Shown in pieces: positions 55,389-63,182 of a stretch of 64,000 nt of DNA. The notes beneath the pieces were generated by a model. The model searched no databases and was not told the origin of the DNA. It worked only from the letters and a program-made list of their open reading frames with translations. Source of the stretch: Latilactobacillus curvatus JCM 1096 = DSM 20019 (lineage in GTDB: Bacteria; Bacillota; Bacilli; Lactobacillales; Lactobacillaceae); NCBI RefSeq assembly GCF_004101845.1, contig NZ_CP026116.1, positions 1,736,001-1,800,000 on the forward strand. The letters are read 5' to 3'. The position numbers and the translations under genes were made by a program. Numbering within the stretch: position 1 is the first letter of the stretch; each line of letters begins with the position of its first letter.

Positions 55389-56431
55389 GGTAGATTGTAA
55401 AATTAATCCGAACGCTGTTCGGACAAAAAAGATCAGCTTCCTTTAAAATGGTGTTTACCACAAACCCATCTTTTAGGAGCTGATCTTTTGTCTAGTATAA
55501 CCTATTCCGAACGAATTAAAATCGAAACCTTTTGTGAACTAGGGCTGTCCAATATCCAAATGGGCGTTCGGCTGAACCGATCACCGTCAACAATTTCTTA
55601 TGAATTATCTCGATGTCAACCTTATCAGGCTGAATTAGCACAAACAGATGCCGAATACAAGCGATCACGATGTGGTCGGAAAACTAAGCTGAGCGATGAG
55701 TTAAAGCAAAAAATTCTCAACCATTTACGTCTAAGCTGGTCACCAGGAATGATTGCTCACGAATTTAAACTAGCTACTAAATCTATTTATAATTGGCTAA
55801 ATCAGGGGAGAATTGGCTTCTCCTTGAATGATCTACCTGAACATGGCGTACGCCAACGGCGTAACGTTGACCAACGATCCAAATATAATCAATCTTTGGG
55901 GCGATCAATTGAACAGCGTCCCATGATGATTAATCAACGTAAGCGCATCGGCGATTTTGAACTAGATACAGTCGTTGGTCCTCGTGGGCATAGTAAGGCA
56001 GTTTTATTAACTTTAATCGATCGCAAATCACGGTTCCTTTGGGCATACCGGTTAAAAGATCGGACGACAGCGACTGTTAATGAAGCACTAACTAAGTTCC
56101 TAACCACTTTTAATGGTCCGGTGCACAGCTTTACTGTGGACCGTGGCACTGAGTTTAGTGGGCTAGTATCACTTGAATCACAATATGGTATTAAGACCTA
56201 TTACTGCCATGCTTATACTCCAGCTGAACGTGGTAGTAATGAACGCTTTAATCGGAATTTACGTTATTTTTATCCTAAAGGGACTCGTTTTGAGCACATT
56301 AGTGCTCAAGATTTAACGACGACGTTACTCCAAATTAACCAGCGACCGCTTAAAATACTCGACTGGCAAACACCGTATCAGGTTATGCTGACAAATTTGT
56401 CCAAAAATTCGGATTAAATTTGCAATCTACC
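55389..56431 (+). mobile_element. IS30-family insertion sequence, copy 3 (ISLsa1-like)
   Basis: The same 1043-bp element in direct orientation, with the 4-bp direct repeat ATTG at 55385-55388 and 56432-56435. The right copy of ATTG is the start of the palindrome ATTGTATATACAAT, so the element entered at the edge of that palindrome and left one whole copy next to the downstream gene. Confidence 0.95.
55488..56417 (+). CDS. IS30-family transposase, copy 3
   Basis: Protein identical to copies 1 and 2; it differs from copy 1 only by silent changes (in the codon for Gly in IGFSL and in DRKSR). TTG start with AGGAG in a hairpin arm. Reads towards the decayed operon and could feed transcription into it. 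Confidence 0.95.
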   Translation: MSSITYSERIKIETFCELGLSNIQMGVRLNRSPSTISYELSRCQPYQAELAQTDAEYKRSRCGRKTKLSDELKQKILNHLRLSWSPGMIAHEFKLATKSIYNWLNQGRIGFSLNDLPEHGVRQRRNVDQRSKYNQSLGRSIEQRPMMINQRKRIGDFELDTVVGPRGHSKAVLLTLIDRKSRFLWAYRLKDRTTATVNEALTKFLTTFNGPVHSFTVDRGTEFSGLVSLESQYGIKTYYCHAYTPAERGSNERFNRNLRYFYPKGTRFEHISAQDLTTTLLQINQRPLKILDWQTPYQVMLTNLSKNSD

Positions 56432-56478
56432 ATTGTATATACAATTTTGATTATACCGTGATTATTAAAACGCTTACA
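56432..56478 (+). promoter_or_regulatory. GntR-type operator and cre site before the glycosylasparaginase operon
   Basis: ATTGTATATACAAT (56432-56445) is a perfect 14-bp palindrome of the kind bound by HutC/TreR-type GntR regulators; the operon encodes one. TTAAAACGCTTACA (56465-56478), read on the other strand, matches the CcpA cre consensus at 13 of 14 positions. Both suggest a sugar-inducible, glucose-repressed operon. Confidence 0.65.
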
Positions 56479-56494
56479 TGTGGAGATGAGAGTT

Positions 56495-57452
56495 ATGACA
56501 TATGCAATGATTGAGACTTGGCGAATGGCCTTTGAAGGGATTCAAAAAGCGATGGCTGATTTAAAAAATGGTGGGCAAAGTACGGATGCAATTGAAACCG
56601 CTATCAAAAAAGTGGAAGATTACCCCTTCTTTAAATCGGTCAGTTACGGTGGTTTGCCAAATGCGCAAGGCTTAGTGGAGATGGATGCGGCATTCATGGA
56701 TGGCAACACTTTTGCAATTGGTGCTGTTGCAGGAATTAGTGATGTGAAGAACCCAATCTCAGTTGCGCGTCAATTAAGTGACGATCATTTTAATAGTTTC
56801 TTGGTTGGTGCGGGAGCGTCACAATATGCGATGTTTAACGGTTTTGAAAGCCGTAATATGTTGACCGAACGCGCACACAAAATCTGGATGCAACGAATTA
56901 AAGAAATTAACGAAAAAAATCTTAGCCCATATGATGGTCACGATACAGTTGGCATGGTTAGTTTGGATCAAGCTGCCGGTATGGCAGCGGGGACGTCAAC
57001 TTCTGGATTATTTATGAAAAAACCAGGGCGGACTGGTGATTCTGCATTATCTGGCAGTGGCTTTTACGTGGATAGCGAAATCGGTGGCGCAACCGCTACT
57101 GGGTTAGGCGAAGATTTATTTAATGAAGGGCTGTCTTTCATATGAGATTGTGCGCCTGATGGGGACCGGTTTATCACCACAAGCAGCGTGTGATCAAGCA
57201 GTCTATCCGTTTGTTGAGAAATTAAAAAAACGCTACGGCAAAGCTGGCGAGTTTTCGTTGGTTGCCTTAAATAATCAAGGTGAATGGGGCGTGGCGACGA
57301 ACGTTGAGTTTACGTTTGCAGCTGGCAATCAAGATGCGGCACCACAAATTTTTATGGCTAATCCAGGGCCAAGTCAAACGACGGTGATCGAACCCATTTC
57401 AGCAGAATGGCTTGAAGCCTACGCGAAACGGATTAAAGCACCAGTTGAATAG
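56495..57452 (+). pseudogene. N4-(beta-N-acetylglucosaminyl)-L-asparaginase-like Ntn hydrolase, frameshifted
   Basis: It would cleave glycosylated asparagine into aspartate and sugar amine, self-activating at the Thr of GHDTVGMVSLDQAAGMAAGTSTSG; GRTGDSALSGSGFYVD and GGATATGLGED are also typical. After GLGEDL a tandem duplication TTTATTTA (57115-57122) shifts the frame; removing one TTTA restores MKGCLSYEIVRLMGTGLSPQAACDQAV and gives 317 residues, the family length. GGAGATGAGAG precedes ATG 56495. It is the first gene of the operon and appears inactive as read. Confidence 0.85.
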
Positions 57453-57466
57453 AGGAAGTGGTTGGA

Positions 57467-58185
57467 ATGGTTAAGTATCTATACGTTGAAATTGCAGAAG
57501 CCTTACGAGATGACATTCAAAAAGGGGTCTATGGGATCCATCAGAAATTACCATCGGAAACGGATTTAGCCAATCAATTTTCAACGACGCGGCTAACAAT
57601 TCGCAAAGCAATCGATCTATTGGTTAAACAACATGTCGTGGTACGCGATCGAAATCGTGGCACCTATGTACTTGCAACACAAAGTAAAATTTCGAGTGGT
57701 TCATCTGGTTTAGTTGGTTTTACCGAAGCAGCCAAACAGTTTCAATTGGATGTCAGCACGCGGGTGTTAGATTTACGCCGGACAATCGTTTATCCGGACT
57801 ATGTGGCCCCTCCAAGTTAGATTTAGCACCACAGGAGCCAGTTTGGCAGATTGAACGCTTGCGAATGGCAGACGGTGAAGCGATGACCCACGAACAAATC
57901 TATCTGAAACAAAAAATTCTACCAGAATTAACGGCCCATGAGGCACAAGGGTCACTCTACCGCTTGATTGAGCAAACAATCCCAATCGGGTATGCCAACC
58001 AAGAACTCGAAGCAGTCGTATTGGAAAAAGGCTTAAGTGACTTACTTGAGACCTCTCCAGGGCAACCCGCTTTTCTAGCCCACACGGTTGCGTATTCAAT
58101 GGACGGTTATCCAATTCTTTATGATAACTCGCATTATCGTGCTGATAAATACACGTTCCATAACATCTTGCAACGTGAACATTAA
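57467..58185 (+). pseudogene. GntR-family (HutC/UTRA) regulator, frameshifted
   Basis: Winged helix IHQKLPSETDLANQFSTTRLTIRKAIDLLVKQHVVVRDRNRGTYV, then a UTRA domain. The frame stops after VYPDYVAPPS (57820), while the next frame continues SKLDLAPQEPVWQIERLRMADGEAMTHEQIYL to a normal end. One base is missing near 57806-57815; repair gives 239 residues, a standard length. GAGGAAG lies 8 bases before ATG 57467. It is the likely regulator of its own operon through the palindrome at 56432. Confidence 0.85.
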
Positions 58186-58199
58186 AAGGAGGGTTTTAA

Positions 58200-58711
58200 A
58201 TGAAAGTAATTGTCTTGTTGGATCAAATCCAAGCTGGATTAGGTGGTAAGGAAAAAGGGGATACCCCTTTAGGTGGAAAAAATTAGCGATGGGTGCTGCG
58301 GATACGCTCGATAAGGCATTAAAAAAAATGGACTCTGAAATTATCGGGACCTTTTATTGCGGAACTGATTATTATCAGGCGAACAAAGCCGAAGTGAATC
58401 GGAAAGTTGCGAAAATGGGTGCAGACGTTGTGATTGCGGGACCGACCTATGATTATCGGGACTTTTCGACGATGGCGTGTGAATTAGCAGCCACTATTCA
58501 AAAAGAAACAACAATTCCGGTTGTTGGGCTGACCGCGATCGAAAAGAATGCCGATTTAATTCAACAGTATCAAGATCAAATAACGATTGTGAAGATGCCA
58601 AAAAAGGGTGGTACTGGTCTTTCGGATTCAATCGACCACGCATTGCAGTTATGCAAAATGAAGGTTAAAGGCGCTGATTTTACTGATTTTATTAACCAAT
58701 ATTGTTATTAA
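58200..58711 (+). pseudogene. Small GrdB-like protein (glycine reductase B N-terminal type), frameshifted
   Basis: MKVIVLLDQIQAGLGGKEKGDTPLGGK is followed by a frame break in an A run (six A at 58277-58282; seven restores KKLAMGAADTL). It then reads IIGTFYCGTDYYQANKAEV, KMGADVVIAGPTYDYRDFSTMACELA, VVGLTAIEKNADLI and MPKKGGTGLSDSIDHAL. Repair gives 170 residues, about the N-terminal 40 percent of GrdB and without the selenocysteine part. Its role with a sugar PTS is unknown. An excellent AAAAGGAGGG site precedes ATG. Confidence 0.8.
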
Positions 58712-58726
58712 AAGGAGGCAAAACCG

Positions 58727-60043
58727 ATGCAAAAGAAACTCGAACAGATTTTGATGCCGGTTGCGATTAAACTGGGGAATAATGTTGTACTCCGATCATT
58801 GCGAGATGGTTTCTTAATCATTACGCCATTGATTATCGTGACATCGATTTTCTTACTGATTGGGAATTTTCCAATTCCTGGTTGGACTGAATTTTGGAGT
58901 GGGATTTTAGGGCCGCACTGGACAGAATGGTTTAGTGCTGTTTCTAATTTAGTGTTTAGTTTTACAGGGTTGCTTGCTTGTTTTGGGATATCCTATGCCT
59001 ATGGTAAAAACCGAGGGTTACAAGCGATTCATACCAGTGCAATTGCTATTATTTCATTCTTAATTTTGACACCGACTGTTGTCACCGTTGGTAAAAAATC
59101 AATCGGTGCCATTCAAACAATGTATTTGGGACCTAACGGGATTTTCCTAGGGATTTTTATCGCATTAGTCAGTGTTGAAATTTACCGTTTTGCGATTAAA
59201 CGCAACTGGCGAATTAAGATGCCAGATGGTGTGCCACCTGCAGTTAGTGAATCATTCGATGCCTTACTACCGGCTGGCTTAGTGGTATTAGTTTTCTTCT
59301 TAATTCGAATTGGTTTTAGCCTTTCGAGTTTCGAAACGGCCTACAATTTCATCTACACGTTACTGCAACAACCGTTAAAAGGTGCTGGCAACTCATTGCC
59401 ATCTGTATTGCTTTATAACTTCATCGCAATGTTGCTCTGGTGTTTTGGGATTAATGGTCCAACTATCACCAACAGTGTGTGGTCACCAATTTTCTTCGTT
59501 CTGACGCAAGATAACTTAACAGCATTCCAGAATCATACGCAGTTACCACATATTTTCACCCAACAATTTATTGACATCTTCACCACATACGGTGGCGGTG
59601 GGAGTACCCTCTCACTCTTAATCGTCATGTTAACCGTCTGCAAGTCAAAACGCGTCAAAGAATTGGGTAAGTTGGCAATTGTCCCCGGTATTTTCGGGAT
59701 TAACGAACCGATTATCTTCGGTTTGCCAGTCGTTTTAAACCCAATTATTGCAATTCCATTCATTATCGTACCGGTTTTAAATACATTGATTTCAGGGATT
59801 GTATTCCAACTCGGATGGGTACCGTATACAAATGGCGTTATGTTGCCATGGACAACACCACCGATTATTTCTGGGTGGCTTTCAACTGGGAGTTGGACAG
59901 GGTCAGTCCTCCAATTATTTGAATTAGTGCTTGGAATTTTAATTTACTATCCATTTATCATGATGATTGATCGGCAGTATTTGGCGGAAGAAGCCGAAGC
60001 GGCTGGCTTAGACGATGTTGATATTAATTTTGACGAAATTTAA
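58727..60043 (+). CDS. PTS lactose/cellobiose-family EIIC permease
   Basis: A 438-residue membrane translocator with about ten helices. Family motifs: RSLRDGFLIITPLIIVTSIFLLIGNFP near the start, ALLPAGLVVLVFFLIRI, LWCFGINGPTITNSVW and GIFGINEPIIFGLPVVLNP. The reading frame is intact, with AAAAGGAGG upstream. No EIIA or EIIB is encoded in this operon, so partners must come from elsewhere. It sits 15 bases after the GrdB-like gene and 18 bases before the dipeptidase gene. Confidence 0.9.
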   Translation: MQKKLEQILMPVAIKLGNNVVLRSLRDGFLIITPLIIVTSIFLLIGNFPIPGWTEFWSGILGPHWTEWFSAVSNLVFSFTGLLACFGISYAYGKNRGLQAIHTSAIAIISFLILTPTVVTVGKKSIGAIQTMYLGPNGIFLGIFIALVSVEIYRFAIKRNWRIKMPDGVPPAVSESFDALLPAGLVVLVFFLIRIGFSLSSFETAYNFIYTLLQQPLKGAGNSLPSVLLYNFIAMLLWCFGINGPTITNSVWSPIFFVLTQDNLTAFQNHTQLPHIFTQQFIDIFTTYGGGGSTLSLLIVMLTVCKSKRVKELGKLAIVPGIFGINEPIIFGLPVVLNPIIAIPFIIVPVLNTLISGIVFQLGWVPYTNGVMLPWTTPPIISGWLSTGSWTGSVLQLFELVLGILIYYPFIMMIDRQYLAEEAEAAGLDDVDINFDEI

Positions 60044-60061
60044 TAGAAAGAAGCCATTCTT

Positions 60062-61384
60062 GTGAAACCGATTAGAGCAGATTTTAAGGCATTATTTGAA
60101 GCACATGCTGATGAGTTCTTAGCGGACTTGCGGGAAGTGTTACGCGTGCCGAGTGTGTGTGGAGCGCAAACGTTTGAAGCGCCGTTTGGAATTGGTCCGA
60201 AACGCGCATTGGAAACAGTGTTGGCGATTGCTGATCGAATGGGCTTTAGGACGGGGCAAGTCGGCAATTGTGTTGGCTGGGCAGAATATGGACCAGACGA
60301 AACGCAAGCGCCAACTTATTTTGGGATTCTTGGTCATTTAGATGTCGTGGATGTTGAAGATGATTGGCATTATCCACCATTTGAACTGACTCAGGTAGAT
60401 AATATGCTGTATGGGCGTGGTGTTTTGGATAATAAGGGACCACTTTTATCGACATTATTTGCCCTGTATCTGATTAAGACGCAAAAGATAACATTTAAAC
60501 AACGCGTCCGAATTATTTTTGGCACTGATGAGGAATCTGGGAGTCAGGATATGCCAATTTATTTGGCGGAACATTCCGCACCATATGCCGGATTCACACC
60601 AGATTGTAAATTTCCAGCCGTCTACGGCGAACGGGGCTTGTTAGATGTCCAGTTAGCGTTACCGATTACGGACGGCTCTGAGCAACAAATTACGGCGATT
60701 GAAGGACGGTTCGCTAAAAGTTATCTGCCAGATCATGCACAGCTGATTTTGGCCGATGGCACGGTTAAAACTTATCACGGCAAAAAGGCACCTAGCAATG
60801 CCCCCGAAATGGCGGATAATGTGTTACCGAAGTTAGTTGCCGATGCAAGTCAACTCACTGGTCAAACGGGTCAATTTTATCAATGGGTAGCCGCTAAAAT
60901 CGGGACGCAGTCAACTGGGGAAAACTTGGGGATTAATTATCAAGATGAAGCATCAGGAGCATTGCAACTTGCTTTTTATGGGGTATCGATTGAAGCCCAA
61001 CAGTTAAGTGTGCATCTGACATGTCGTTACCCAATCCCAGTGACGGAAGATCAGTTGTTAACTGGGATTAAAGCTGCCATGTTGCCGGGGATGACGTTGA
61101 CGGTTAAACGGCGTTATCCATCGCAAGTTACTGATCCAACATTGCCATTTATTCAACAACCCTCTGCGATTTATGCGGCAGATACTGGTTTGGATGGCAC
61201 ACCGGTCACAACAACGGGCGTGACTTATGCGCGCGCGTTACCGAACATCATCGCGTTTGGCCCATCATTTCCAGGTCAAAAAGGGATTGCCCATAAAGGG
61301 GATGAATGGCTTCAATTCAGTGACTGGCAAATGATGATGCAGATTTATTATGATAGCTTGCTCGCAGTCGGTACTGGAACATAA
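60062..61384 (+). CDS. M20-family dipeptidase (PepV-like)
   Basis: A 440-residue metallopeptidase. Zinc-site motifs: GILGHLDVVDVEDDW, YGRGVLDNKGPL and FGTDEESGSQDM, with the C-terminal His in FPGQKGIAHKGDEW. This is the PepV/carnosinase class, which cuts dipeptides. The start is GTG 60062, with only a weak AGAAAGAAG site. Last gene of the operon; it would fit release of amino acids from a glycosylated dipeptide substrate, an inference. Repeat F follows. Confidence 0.88.
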   Translation: MKPIRADFKALFEAHADEFLADLREVLRVPSVCGAQTFEAPFGIGPKRALETVLAIADRMGFRTGQVGNCVGWAEYGPDETQAPTYFGILGHLDVVDVEDDWHYPPFELTQVDNMLYGRGVLDNKGPLLSTLFALYLIKTQKITFKQRVRIIFGTDEESGSQDMPIYLAEHSAPYAGFTPDCKFPAVYGERGLLDVQLALPITDGSEQQITAIEGRFAKSYLPDHAQLILADGTVKTYHGKKAPSNAPEMADNVLPKLVADASQLTGQTGQFYQWVAAKIGTQSTGENLGINYQDEASGALQLAFYGVSIEAQQLSVHLTCRYPIPVTEDQLLTGIKAAMLPGMTLTVKRRYPSQVTDPTLPFIQQPSAIYAADTGLDGTPVTTTGVTYARALPNIIAFGPSFPGQKGIAHKGDEWLQFSDWQMMMQIYYDSLLAVGTGT

Positions 61385-61385
61385 A

Positions 61386-61455
61386 AAAGCGTGTGCCATA
61401 AGTCGGGATACCCTGAGGATTAGCCGGAAGGGGATGACTTATAAGAACACGTTTA
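61386..61455 (+). repeat. Structured 3'-UTR repeat, copy F (minimal form)
   Basis: Starts within 2 bases of the dipeptidase stop. Closing stem GTGT/ACAC, P1 ATAAGTC/GACTTAT, P2 CCC/GGG, then TGAGGAT and GCCGGAA joined with no apical module. It is 70 bases against about 115 for the others. A terminator follows. Confidence 0.8.
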
Positions 61456-61476
61456 GACGATTAAAGTTCTAATATC

Positions 61477-61521
61477 AAAAAAGGGGCTGAGACAAAATTT
61501 GCTTTTGTCTCAGCCCCTTTT
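61477..61521. terminator. Bidirectional terminator between dipeptidase and pepC
   Basis: AAAAGGGGCTGAGACAAAA with its exact complement around TTTGC. It carries the GRGACAAA / TTTGTCTC core. Confidence 0.92.
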
Positions 61522-61526
61522 ACTGT

Positions 61527-62873
61527 TTAGCGACTTGCTAATGCGCCCATTGGATCCCATGGTGCGAGAACGGTTGGGTGATCGTATTCTTCTGTTTCAA
61601 TGCGTTTCATTTCATCCGTTAAGAAGCGTTTGTTGATCACGATTTGATAAACAAATTCGTCAAACCAACTATCACTCATGACGAAGTAACCTTTCGTCCC
61701 AACTTTGTCACCCCATGAGTTTTCAACCTTCCATTTGGTTGGTTGACCATCGACGAGGTCGACACCGGTGATGACCATCGCATGGGTCATGAGACTTTCA
61801 CCGTAATCAAGGCGTTCGCCTTTAGAAATTGAAAGATCCATGCCGAGCATGGCATCTTTTTGATAAATTTCAGTGTCCATGATGCCGAGTTTGCGATCAG
61901 ATGATTGGCCTACATCGCTACCGAACCAAACGGATTCACCTGCTTGTAGTTGTTTAATCGCGAGTTGTTTGAAGGTGTCGATGTCGAGGTTTAAATGCCG
62001 CACTTCACGGCCACCGACCACATTGCCCAACATTTCAACGCTGTATAAGTGGTTGTATGGTTTGTCGGCAGTTGGTGAGTTAATCAATGAAACGTAATTT
62101 TCGAGGTCCCAGCCAACGTATTTTTGATAGAACGTTTGCGGTGTGAGGCCTTTTTCGATGTGATAGTTGTGATCATCATCGCGGTATTCAAAGTCGAATT
62201 CAACGGGTGGTTCGCCCAATGCATAAACGAGCATCCGGTAAACTTCGGTTAACATCGCGTCTTTTTTAGCTTGGATGTCGGCTTCGCTAACACCGTCGGC
62301 TACTAATTGGCGTAATGTAACGGCATCTTTACGGAGTTTAAGGTTCAAAACGCCGTTGAGTTCGCTTGATTTTTCACTATTATATGTTTCGGGCATGACT
62401 GACTTAGGTACAATCCCGTATTTTTCGATGAGTGCGCAGAGCATGTCCCATTGGCCGCCATCTTGTTGGGGCGTTGTCATTAAGAAGTCGACTTTGCGGT
62501 CGCCAATTGGTTGGCTGGCAGTCTTCAAGACGTTTTCGTAGAAGTAGTTTGATTTTTCGAATTTGTCCCAGAAGTTGGTGTAGTTTTGGGACAATTCGAA
62601 ATCCTTAATTTTGAATTGGTCTTGGAGGCTGTGGCGCATTGTATTTAACGCGGCGAACATCCAGCAACGACCAGATTGCTTTTGATTGGAAACGGCACCG
62701 GTATCTAAGTCGATTGAAAAAACGGGGGCCATTTTGGCTTTTGAATCGGTATTAGCACTCGTGGCTAAAAAGCCGTTGTTCATAATGGCATTTTTAATTG
62801 TGTTGGATTGTGGTGTTGCCTTGAAATCGGCTTTGAATTGTTGAATATCTTTTGCTGTAATGGGTTGAACCAT
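61527..62873 (-). CDS. pepC: Aminopeptidase C (bleomycin hydrolase family)
   Basis: A cytoplasmic C1B cysteine aminopeptidase that trims peptides. 448 residues, full length. Catalytic Cys in NQKQSGRCWMFAALN (about residue 70), His in LMTHAMVITGVDLVDG and Asn in WKVENSWGDKVGTKGYFVMSD. The C-terminus DPMGALASR is the usual active-site tail. GAGGAGG precedes ATG 62873. A paralogue lies directly upstream. Confidence 0.96.
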   Translation of the reverse strand: MVQPITAKDIQQFKADFKATPQSNTIKNAIMNNGFLATSANTDSKAKMAPVFSIDLDTGAVSNQKQSGRCWMFAALNTMRHSLQDQFKIKDFELSQNYTNFWDKFEKSNYFYENVLKTASQPIGDRKVDFLMTTPQQDGGQWDMLCALIEKYGIVPKSVMPETYNSEKSSELNGVLNLKLRKDAVTLRQLVADGVSEADIQAKKDAMLTEVYRMLVYALGEPPVEFDFEYRDDDHNYHIEKGLTPQTFYQKYVGWDLENYVSLINSPTADKPYNHLYSVEMLGNVVGGREVRHLNLDIDTFKQLAIKQLQAGESVWFGSDVGQSSDRKLGIMDTEIYQKDAMLGMDLSISKGERLDYGESLMTHAMVITGVDLVDGQPTKWKVENSWGDKVGTKGYFVMSDSWFDEFVYQIVINKRFLTDEMKRIETEEYDHPTVLAPWDPMGALASR

Positions 62874-62942
62874 GTGGAAAACCTCCTCTAAAATTTGGTG
62901 GGTTAAATTAAATTACCCGGTTTGAATGGCATTATTTTTTTG

Positions 62943-63059
62943 AAACGTGCTTTCATCAACAACTTCTTCCGCCTTACCTCACTTGCCAAATCGGCGACTG
63001 CATTGCCAATTCGTCAAGTGCTGTAAGTGCTCAGAAGTAACCCGTTGATGGCGCACTCT
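62943..63059 (-). repeat. Structured 3'-UTR repeat, copy G2
   Basis: Read on the minus strand: ends AGAGTGCG / AGCACGTTT, P1 CATCAAC/GTTGATG, P2 ACTTC/GAAGT. The loop is TGAGCAC opposite AGGCGGAA and P3 is TTAC/GTAA. The apex contains CACTTGACGAATTGG ... GATTTGGCAAGTG, of the C2/D1 type. It lies 6 bases after copy G1 in the direction of transcription. Confidence 0.82.
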
Positions 63060-63065
63060 GATTTG

Positions 63066-63182
63066 AAACGTGCTCCGTAAGCCATATCCTTCCGGTTAAC
63101 CCTGAACGTCAAACGATTGCTGGCGCAATCCTTCGCCGTTCTGTGTTAATCCTCAGGATAAACTCGGCTTACTACGCACTCT
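63066..63182 (-). repeat. Structured 3'-UTR repeat, copy G1
   Basis: Read on the minus strand it begins on the stop codon of the pepC paralogue (TAGAGTGCG). P1 is GTAAGCC/GGCTTAC, P2 TATCC/GGATA, the loop TGAGGAT opposite ACCGGAA, and P3 TTAAC/GTTAA. The apical module ACACAGAACG ... CGTTCAGGGTTA matches copy A with a paired change (GAACG/CGTTC). Confidence 0.83.

Noticed and set aside
53277-56431. Functional composite transposon carrying the prenyltransferase gene
   Set aside because: Each IS has its own 4-bp target duplication, so the copies inserted independently; there is no shared outer duplication.
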